The position numbers and the translations under genes are program-made. Below, piece after piece: positions 44,746 through 53,826 of a stretch of DNA of 64,000 nt (positions are counted from its first letter, which is position 1; every line of letters begins with the position of its first letter). This stretch comes from Porites lobata (lineage: Eukaryota; Cnidaria; Anthozoa; Scleractinia; Poritidae), in contig CALNXK010000040.1 in the NCBI GenBank assembly GCA_942486035.1, forward strand, positions 887,501 through 951,500, given 5' to 3'. The notes beneath the pieces were generated by a model. The model saw nothing but the letters and a program-made list of their open reading frames with translations. It searched no databases and had not been told where the DNA came from.

Positions 44746-47700
44746 ATGGATGAAAGAATGACTAGCAAGAATCTTCGCTGGGTCAGTTGTGTTGCTGCTA
44801 TGAGTACAAATCGCGGAATTGGAAACAAGGGCAGCTTACCTTGGCCCCCTCTGAGGTACACCTAAATTTGACTTATCAGAGTGTTGATTTTATCTGCCAC
44901 ATTTCTTTACTTATCACCGTGCGTACGCTCAAAATTCTTAAGTAAGCATTCAAGTTTGTAATTTTTTTTTTCAACCGATTTCCGCAAAATCCCACCTTAC
45001 GATAAACAAACGTCCTTTTTTTATCGAGTACCCTTACACACATTAGAGACCTTAAGATAGAGGTATTTCGGTAGTTTCCGCAAACCGCGAACGTGGAGAA
45101 GTCACTTGATTTTACTTGTGCCTTGCCGTCAGGTTTGCTGTTTGAGGTTCACGTTTATACGGCTAGACCACGCTCTAGAAATAACTGATTTTTCGCAAGG
45201 TTTTTTGCACCCTAAAACATCACAATCCCACGTTTGAAAGGGCATATTACCAGAGATGCTAAATTTTGTACAGTCCTTTCCTCTATAATACAGACTTCCC
45301 TCTATTACAGATGTTCATCAAAGTCTCTGAGGAACAAAAGTCTTGGAAACAGCTGGTTTTGCCCATGCACAACCACCCCCACCCCCCTCCCCCCCTCTCC
45401 TCATTCAGCCAGGCCAAGTTTGATTCCCGATTTTGATTGTGGTTAGGGTTTATAACTGACAATACTGCTGACTGTACTGATTTGGTTATAATGATTAGCT
45501 TTCATTACTGTTAGGTTTGTCACTAGAGGTGTGTTTATATGAAGGTTAAGTCACAGGAAAGCAAATTGATCGTGCCTATACTAGAATGCTCCACACAGCA
45601 CTGAACATTTCTTGGACGGACCACATTACAAATTAATGAAGATCTGTATGATCACCTCCCAAAAGTTTCTGGCAAGATTAGGGAAAGGAGAATGAGGGTA
45701 GCTGGGCATTGCGTTCTAAAAGACACAAAAAGGAGGAGGCATTGAAGCTTGTGTTGTGGCAGCCACAACACGGACAAACTAAGTTGGGAAGACCTAAGAG
45801 CATATACATACTGTTGGAGAACTCAGAATGGTAATGCTAGACCAAATTGACTGGTGAAGGAGAATCTATGTTGTGTAAGCTGGCGCTCAACCAAACTAAC
45901 CAACTAACTAACTAAGTCACATGAAAAGCTTGAAGGGGGGGACAAGGCAGCACATAAATTTGGTGTTACCTCTTTAACACAGAAACGTCTGTAATGTGGA
46001 CACTTACCGTAGATTCCAACCCGCCTCCCTTTTTTGGTTTTGGCCAATATTTCCGGCCTCCCATTTTCCGGGCATCCTGGTTTTTGAAACTCTTCCATTT
46101 CTTTGTATAGCCAGTCTTTTTAGCATGCTTCTTTGCCATTTTCCTGTGGTTTCTCAGCCACTTTGTCTTTTTCCCTTTTGGCTTCCAACCATCATGAGCC
46201 TGCAATAATTTTGGGTGCAGTTTTTCCATTGACTGTGATCTCAAAATGCAGGAAATGGCATCTTGGAGGCAAATATCTTAACATTTTTCTCAGGGGAGCA
46301 TGCCCCAGCACTCATGGGAGCAGCTATGCCACTCCTGAAACCTCCCCTTTTTTTAGTTGACTTAGCTCTGCCCCTCAGTGTTCTTATTGATGAGGTGTGA
46401 TTGTTTGACACATTGTAGTTGAAGCCAGTTTTAAATTATTATTAGATTATCATCATCATCATCATCATTTCTTTTCTTCATCTCTTTTTTTTTAATGCAG
46501 AACTGATTTGAGGTTTCTAGAGAAGATAACTACTGAAGTTAAAGATAAAGGTGTGCTTAATTTTTTTTTTAAGAACAAACTAGTTGGAATCGAACAAACC
46601 TACAATACGATTATTGCGTCAGGGTTAAGGTTAGGTTTGTTGCATTAGGTGTTCTTTTTTTGTTTAGTGAATTTGTATTAAAAATGCCTTGAGGCTTGAA
46701 TGTGTTGGTGAATTTGAATTGTTGTACCTGTGCAGCTTGCCATTGTGGTGATTTTTTTGTGTCAATAATTTTCACATATATTATGCCATGAGCTTGTGTG
46801 AATTTGTGTTGCTTTATGCCTGTGGGGTGTGCCTGCATGGCCTAGTTCTGTTGTTTTAACTGTTGTAAATATTTTGTTTTGGTAGTTACAGTATAATATT
46901 AATTGTAATGGTGGCACCACTACACTGCCTGAGGTGGTTTGCTTGTAGTGATGCATGTAAATGGCAGTCTGTGGAACCGCGCCTTATGACCACCCCGTTT
47001 ATATGACCACCTCATTATTAAGACCATATTCTTTTGACCCAAAGGTAAAAATCACAGAATCATTTTATTATTTTGAAGAACCCGTTAATGCTGCCACCTT
47101 GTTATTATGACCAGGCTTTTATAACCCAACGGTGGTTTGTATTAACAGGGTTCCACTGTACCAACAATGCCTGTACAGGGTTTTGCTTTTGGGGGTTTTT
47201 GGAAAGGATAGTATGTGGTTTGTTTATAGAGAAAGAAGTTAGAGATTTGTGTATGGAATCAATGTATAATAACTAGAGGAGTTGTCAGTGAGTTTTGTAT
47301 CGGTGTGCGACAAATGCAGACTGGAGACTTACAGACTGGCAGGTAAACGAGGTGGATATTGTTTTGAAATGCTTTAACAGATTCCCTATCCCTAAACTTT
47401 AAGTCTTCTAAAAGTCTAGTTTAGGGATAGGGAATCTGTTAGAGCATTTCACAACAATGTTTACCTCATTTACCTGCCAGTCTGCAAGTCTGCAGTCTCC
47501 GTTTGTCGCACACTGGTTTTGTATCTGTGAAGTAACAACGTAACAAATGTGAAAACACGATTTGCATTAGTAATGATTGATACACTGAAGGTTATGTGAA
47601 TAAGACTATAAAAAAGGTTACACATGCTCCCTTTGAGCACTCAGCTCTTTCTATGGCTGTGAAAGTAAAAGTCTAGTGATCTGCCATCCCACTAACAATT

Positions 47701-50700
47701 AAGTGGGGGTTGTAGATCCTGCCCATTGCTACTTTCTCCTGGCCCAAGGTATAAAGCTATATTCTCCAATTATTATCATGTCATGAATAACAATGCCTAG
47801 GGTAGAATATATATATCACTATCTTTATTTTCCTGACATTTGTATGTTGATTTAACCTTTAAGTATGGTATTACCCAGAGGTAATGTAAAAAACAAATAT
47901 ACACCATCTAGGTTTGGGTCTGCAGTGCGCAATTTTCGTGATAGCTTTTTGGTTGTTTTTCCTAGACAAATGGAATGCTGTATTGTTAGGGAGAAAAACA
48001 TGGGAATCTCTTGGAGCTTCTAACCAACCCCTCACTGGCAGACTAAACATTGTCATCAGTAAGTCGTTAAAGTAAGTAAACTGTTATCCACTCTATCACT
48101 TACTCTATTTGTTCATACATTCATTTATCAGGGCTCTCAATAAGGACCAGAATCTCCCTAAGGTACAAGGAACGTGACCCTGGCTACTTTTAGAGGGAAA
48201 TACAACAAAGAAGAACCAAAAGAAATCTCTAGTTGTTTGATTCTCAACCTAGTTGTTGTGTTTACTCAGCTACTTGAAATCTTAGTGACAGCCCTGAATT
48301 ATCACCAGTAATTAACGCTATTTTGATGAAGGAAAAAGTTAATTTAATCACCAACGGTAGTGCATGTAGCTATTCAGTAACTGATAACTTAATAACAGTC
48401 AGAAATCTCGGTCCGTATTATATTTTTTAGACTTTCAAAAAATTATAGATTGGACTAATTTACTGATAGTATACGTTGTGCCTTAGTGCGAAATTAATTT
48501 TTTATCCCATTGTTAATGATGAATTTTTAATCCAAATTTACAAGGTAAAGTTATACTTCTGATCATGCTCTTAACTTGCACATCATCTCATTATTTTCTG
48601 TCCTTGTTTGTCAGGAGTCCTCCATCTGGTGCTCATTATGTTTGTGACAGTGTTTTGTCGGCAGTTCAGATGCTGTCTGCGCCTCCTTTCACAAGCACGG
48701 TAGAAAAAATACTTGTTCTTGGTGGAACTGATGTGTATAAGGTAAACAGTTGTACTGCATGTTCGTGTGATTCGATATACACTGTACCACTGCGTTTAGG
48801 GATTGTTTATAATTGAGCTATTTATTAGCCTTCAAAACAGGCGCCCGCGTTTTTCGGGAGAACAAAGCAAGAAGCAGGCGTGGAGCGTGAGACACACGCG
48901 ACAGGGGAAGGCGCGGAAAAAATAACTTACTTTTCTGCGCCTTCCCCCTTTGCGCGCGTCTCCCGCTCCTCGCTTGCTGCCCGTTTGCATTCGTTCGTTC
49001 TGAAGGGTAGCTATTTGCAGACAAACCTTCGCATCGATTGACACTCGATGTATGTACATTTGCATCTTACAAACCACTAGCAACCACTCATTTCAAAAAG
49101 CTGGCTCACTAACTTACGACAAACGGGGCTTACAAACGTTACAAACGTCCTATTGACAAGCTGAAGCAAAACCGACAATGGTAGAATGACTGGACAACCC
49201 ACTTTATTACGACTAACAATAACGACAGTATTACTATGACAAAAGACGAATCGAAGTGCACGGCTACTTGTATTGAGAGTCTTCATAGCCAATAACATAC
49301 GGCTTAACTGAGCGACTACCAATAATATCGCGACTTAATTCACCAATCAGGTCAATAAACAGCTTTAAATACCATCAACCGATATGATACAACTCATTTT
49401 GAGTCTGAAGATGCCTACCGCACAGGTTGTGGAAAATATGTAAGAAAATGTCAACAGCAGTCCTATTCAGGACTACATCTACCCGGACGATCATATCCAA
49501 CCTATTTATGACCTACTGTGTCTTATACTTTATTGGTCAATGGCATCCGCACCTTGCGAGCAGAGTTTCCTTTTGCCTGTTTCTTTATTAAGTGTGCAAG
49601 CCCTCTCTTTGTGGAGATTGCGCTTAAATTAAAATCTAACAGGTTTTCTCCAAATTGGCCCTCTCGACACTCGAAAGTGGGAAAAGATTCTTTGTTTTAC
49701 AAAAAGAAAGATGCCATCTTTGCCTTTTTTCGTGAATTAAAAGACAGTGGCACAGCTTGGAGATTGTCCCGAAAATTTCCTTATTTGGCCTCGAAGATAA
49801 TTTTTCGGCAAATCACTGTAACTGTTGATGAAAAACAGTAAACTTGAACATTGCGTTTTGGTGTTTCCTGGCACTGCATTTGCCACCAAAGTATTACCTA
49901 AACAGACTTCTTCAAAACTACGTTCGGTTCGTTACCACAAATGAAGGTTAACCCGTCGCTCCTAGCCTGAATTTCATCCGATTACTTCGAGTCGTTTTCT
50001 CCTCTCAGCAACTTCTGAATCGACCGGCCGTTAATGCCGTCCAGTGACGTCACTACTACCCGAAAACCGGGTAGTGATTTTGATTGGTTAATTGTCTAAA
50101 CATTCGCATAATTATGCATAGTTATGAGAAATTTTAGCGGGATTGTCGTTTGATATTCAGCGGATCACATCCCTGGGATGCTTTCGTGGAGTTCAAACAT
50201 TGCGATAATCTTTATCGTAAACAGCAAAATTGCCCTCGTCTTCGAATTGCACTGAACTGCGAATGAAGAATCATTGGGGAGAGTCGGTAGATTTTTCATT
50301 TAGAGCCGCTTTGCGGTTTCGGCAGTGATTTTGTTTATGCGAAGTTTCTGAGACCAATGTTGTAATTCGACCTTCTAGCTATTTTCACCATCAAGTGTAA
50401 TGATTCGGTTAGCTTTTCTTTCTTGTTTCCTTGTTTGCTTTTTTCTTCGTTAAGGACCAAATAGCTTCTCTACAATTAAAGGAAATCGTTGTGTTTTTGA
50501 ACTAAGTGTTCCGTGTCTGTATTTATTTCATTGCGTGTTTGCGACCGAGTTTGATTATGGAATTACAAACGGTTCAGAGTACTGCATGCAGTTAATAGTT
50601 TGAACGTTAAACAAGAACTACCATCGAAAAAAGAAAAGCAATTCTGTATCATACCTGATGCAGACAATTCCAAACGATAAATTATTTCTTGGTTTTCCAC

Positions 50701-52350
50701 TTGAAAATGGTGTTTTTTAACTTTTTGTATGAATTAAGGTGACTCGACCCAGTTTTTTTGGGGGGGTACCATCCTACTTTGAAGCTCTCTGGTATCCCCA
50801 CCTTTACTTTTATCGTAAGTCTAACACATAGAATGGATAACATATAGATCAATCTACAATATAGCGTAAAATGTTTGGCGATCGGAGTAAATGTCACGTG
50901 GTTATAATGCCACGCCCCTTTGAGGTCTGAGTCGAAAATCTGCTGTTTCCGGCATTTTTTCGTGAAAATCTCTCGGCTACACATAGTGCGCATTAGTGCC
51001 TTGCGCTGAACAGAGTTTCACCAAAATCGCAAAGACCCAATTCAAGAAATTCAGCGGTTTCCCAATTTAGGTCATAATTTATGCGAAAATGATAAGCAAA
51101 CTTTACACGATTATATCTAATAAACTATGAGACTTATCCCTTTATTTTGGGGATCGTTATAACAGATGGGTCCTTGCAAGTCAGCAAAAAGCTTTAGGTC
51201 CTTGTAAATGCGCGCGATTTCGAGCAAAGCAAACATATAGAAATTATAGTTTTAGCTATTTGTTGACATTTGTCAGCGTTTAAAAGTCCTTCTCACGAAA
51301 AAAGCATTTTCTTAAAGTTTTCTTTTTCCTTCAAATTTTTTCAGGGCCACAATTGATTAACTAACTACCCGGATTCTGAATTTCATGGTCATTGAAAAAC
51401 TGTGACATTATCTTCTATAAGCCCAAACTTGGGTAAACATTGAAGATTTTTAGCGTTTTGGCTGAGTTTGTGCTTTGGGAGTTGTCTATTGTTTCTAGTC
51501 TGTCATGATACAGCATTCTTGTTCAGCACGCGAGCAATAACACGCTTGGCTGACTTCCGAATGCTCATCGAGATACGCAGAAAAAAAATCAAGCGCCCTT
51601 TAAAGTTTCAGCCTCTTTCAGATTATATACGCATGCTTCGTACCTGATCCAAACTATAGTTCTGTACACAGTGGGGTGCCGGTATATTTTACAAAAGGTT
51701 ATTTGTATCAAATTGCATTGTTTTTTATTCTTCAGGAAGCAATCGAATCACCCTTCTGTCACCGAATATATTTAACTCGTATTAATCAAGAATTTGAAGC
51801 AGATGCATTCTTTCCCATGTTTGATGAAAATGTTTACAAACTGATAAGGTATTTGTACTGTTGGTGTCATAGATTAGCACAGTGGTTGACCGAGATCTCG
51901 CCCACCACCTCCCTCCATTTTTTAGAGGGCGGGAATTCATTTAACCGTTTTCTTTCGATCAAACAATGCGGTTTACTGTGACGAGATATGAAAGAAAGTA
52001 AGGTCAACAACGGAAGACTTGTTTTGTCAGTTTTTACCCAATTAAATGCTTTCTGTTTATTGCATTTGAATAATCGCAAATTTTTCTGCTTCCGTCCATG
52101 CTATCACGAATTGTGTCCCGTTGTCCCTTTTTCCTGTGGCATCTGTGCCGTTTCGTAGACAATTTATTGTTGTTCAGAAAAATTCGTTTCGAAGACTCGA
52201 AGGCTTTAAACTTTTGTTAAAAAGATAAACAGCGTTCGTTTTCACTTATGTGTGTATTTCTGTTTTAGCAACCCTTCTGAAGTGCCCCAAGGCGTCTTCG
52301 AAGAAAATCAAGTACAGTATAAATTTTGTGTTTATGAAAAACAGTGTTGA
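44746..52350 (+). CDS. DHFR: Dihydrofolate reductase
   Basis: Six exons: 44746-44855, 46501-46550, 47966-48071, 48615-48741, 51736-51848 and 52269-52350. All junctions are GT-AG and in phase; 588 nt, 195 codons. The enzyme reduces dihydrofolate to tetrahydrofolate with NADPH for thymidylate and purine synthesis. Motifs in order: VSCVAAMSTNRGIGNKGSLP (N-terminal strand and Met20-like loop, with the substrate-region WPPLR), the GRKTWES NADPH-binding motif, LNIVIS, PPSGAH, KILVLGGTDVYK (conserved GG), IYLTRINQEFEADAFFP and the C-terminal QYKFCVYEK. Length fits animal DHFR (~187-195). An in-frame ATG four codons downstream (44758) is an alternative start; upstream is a stop at 44737. The exon 3 donor must be at 48072 (GTAAGT): a nearer GTAAG at 48059 would break the frame. 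Introns hold LINE, pogo-like and hAT-like insertions. A candidate polyA signal AATAAA lies at 52700. Confidence 0.95.
45562..45830 (+). pseudogene. LINE C-terminal fragment in DHFR intron 1
   Basis: The plus strand reads DRAYTRMLHTALNISWTDHI, then after a shift EDLYDHLPKVSGKIRERRMR and VAGHC, then WQPQHGQTKLGRPK. This is the familiar C-terminal block of RTE-type endonuclease/RT polyproteins (YTRMLR..LN.SW..H, RR.R.AGHC, W.P..G....GRP). Frameshifted and truncated. Confidence 0.75.
46449..46469. repeat. (CAT)n microsatellite near the exon 2 acceptor
   Basis: Six ATC/CAT triplets lie ~30 bp upstream of the T-rich tract and AG at 46499-46500. Confidence 0.8.
46965..47158. mobile_element. pogo-like MITE, copy 2 (DHFR intron 2)
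   Basis: CAGTCTGTGGAACCGCGCC at the left and (inverted) CAGTGGAACCCTGTTAATAC at the right, followed by TA. The interior TATGACCACC words match copy 1 at 25761-25947. Confidence 0.75.
47301..47516. mobile_element. hAT-like MITE with 8-bp duplication (DHFR intron 2)
   Basis: TIRs of ~100 bp (CGGTGTGCGACAAATGCAGA left; CCAGTGTGCGACAAACGGAG inverted right) cover nearly the whole 216 bp. It is flanked by TTTTGTAT at 47293-47300 and 47517-47524. The duplicated DHFR segment at 36535-37305 lacks the element (GTCGGTGAGTTTTGGAACAG) and serves as a natural empty site. Confidence 0.9.
48885..48970. mobile_element. GC-rich hairpin element in DHFR intron 4
   Basis: GAGACACACGCGACAGGGGA and GAAGGCGCGGAAAA are mirrored by (inverted) GGGAGACGCGCGCAAAGGGG and GAAGGCGCAGAAAA around a short AT-rich loop. 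It resembles inverted-repeat MITEs frequent in coral genomes. Confidence 0.6.
49320..49515 (+). repeat. Dispersed repeat, copy 2
   Basis: Matches 14700-14930: ATACCATCAACCGATATGAT, TCTGAAGATGCCTACCGCAC, TCCTATTCAGGACTACATCT. Located in DHFR intron 4. Confidence 0.6.
50730..51660. mobile_element. TTAA-bordered repeat end in DHFR intron 4
   Basis: TTAAGGTGACTCGACCCAG followed by a T/G-run and GGTACC looks like the end of a TTAA-target element of the GGTGRCTCG family (compare 23362). The other end could not be placed, so the right limit is arbitrary. Confidence 0.35.
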
Positions 52351-52359
52351 ATACGAGGC

Positions 52360-53530
52360 AAAGAAAACGTAGGCGTACGATAAATGACAATTTCAAGAGA
52401 CAGAAATAACAATTTTAAACTTAGTTTTACCATGAGACTACTGAGCTCCATACACCTCTTGCAAACTATTTTGGACGAACTTCTTACTGGCAACAATTTT
52501 TTGTGCGATGAAAGCGTTCTGTCAGTTCCAGTTCTTTGTTGCAAACGTGATTTCAAATAAGCTAAGTTCCATTTAAAAACAAAGTATCCCCTTTCTTTGC
52601 ATAAATATTTTTTTCGCAAACAGTATTCACTCGGAAATATTGTCTTAAGTATTGTCACGTGAGTTATAATGTGTGTTTAGTCACGTGATTACAAGTGACA
52701 ATAAAACATAGGTAGTTCTTAATCACCGTTTGTGTTGAGTGTTGTCCTCTGGCGTCTGATACGGATGACCTCCTTAATTTTTCTTGAAAGATTCCCGCTC
52801 TGGGGGCGGGGCGAAGCTTGCAGTCACGTGGCCTTCCCGTCTTTCCTCCGCCAACCCCGTACCCCCGGGAGAGCTTGCCCGCAGGCTTAAGACGGTGTGA
52901 AGCGGTCGAAAGCTTCAATTGCGTCTTGAGAAGTATTATAGCATCCGGGAACGTGTTTTGCGTTCTTCCCATTATGCTTTGCGAGGCAAGGCACTTTTAC
53001 TATCTCCTGAAAATGAAATTCTTTTGTGTGAGTCTATGTTAAACTCGAATAGTTTCAAGCAATTTTTATCGGTTCAAAACTTCATTTTCATCTTTAAAGG
53101 TCTCGATCTAATGTGACGTTTCAGCCTTTCATGTATCAACGATTTTGTTTCAGTTTAAGAAAGTAGAAAGGTCGATATTTTAACTTGAAAATCGCCACCC
53201 TTGTTTTGTCTCACCAACGCTTGACGCCCGGACAAACTCGTCTCACTTTTTCAAAAAACAATTGTAAACGTGGGGAAAAGCGATCTGCGTTTTCGTTCGG
53301 TGGCATATTTAACTTTTGGTTGGCTGATTGGGTTCTTGACATTGTTGTTGTAACTGTTCAAGGAGCTCTCTTCAAGAAAGTCTGCAACGTCGTTGCGGGG
53401 TTTTGTAGTTCTGTTTGTTTAGTATTATATGATATATAACTAATATGAACTTACCAAACGTTTCATTCGGATAACTTTAATAATCAAACTCTGCTTTCGC
53501 ACAATTTTTTTCGGTTTATTTTATTAATGT
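52360..53530. other. Intergenic region between DHFR and the ankyrin gene
   Basis: Two GTCACGTGA motifs (52655 and 52680) flank a short spacer. 52790-52880 is GC-rich with GAGAGCTTGCCCGCAGGCTTA, a repeat-end-like phrase also seen at the window start. No coding exon is supported. Confidence 0.35.
53516..53526 (-). promoter_or_regulatory. Candidate polyadenylation signals of the ankyrin gene
   Basis: Overlapping AATAAAATAAA on the minus strand ~300 bp past the stop codon at 53827. The intervening DNA is a MITE, so the 3'UTR would be MITE-derived. Confidence 0.45.
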
Positions 53531-53539
53531 GAATACCGC

Positions 53540-53811
53540 AAACTACCGCTTATCGGCCGAAGGCTTATAAATCTGCGTAAGGGGCTTTAGGAGGGCATAC
53601 AACCGGAAACGAAAAACCGCTTCGAAACCCTCAAAACGTCATAATAAATCGAATTCATTTGAATAGAAGCGGAGGTTCGGGGGGTGGGGAGGGGGAGGGG
53701 TATGTCCGGAAAGGCTTACAATTGGGTGTACTTTTTTATTTACAAAGAGATGGGCCCATAACTGGACGGAACAGGGGCTTACAAGTGGGAGAGCTTATAA
53801 GCGGTAGTTTA
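53540..53811. mobile_element. MITE at the 3' end of the ankyrin gene
   Basis: The ends CAAACTACCGCTTATCGGCC and (inverted) TAAACTACCGCTTATAAGCT enclose GGGGCTTA and GCTTATAA repeats. 272 bp, ending 15 bp from the ankyrin-gene stop codon. Confidence 0.75.
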
Positions 53812-53826
53812 CTATATAAGACGTCT

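Noticed and set aside
45966..46244. Lysine-rich 92-codon minus frame in DHFR intron 1
   Set aside because: Acceptor- and donor-like sites flank it, but composition is low complexity and no partner exon or family was found.
48615..48620. Apparent frame break between DHFR exons 3 and 4
   Set aside because: It disappears when the exon 3 donor is placed at 48072 rather than 48059.
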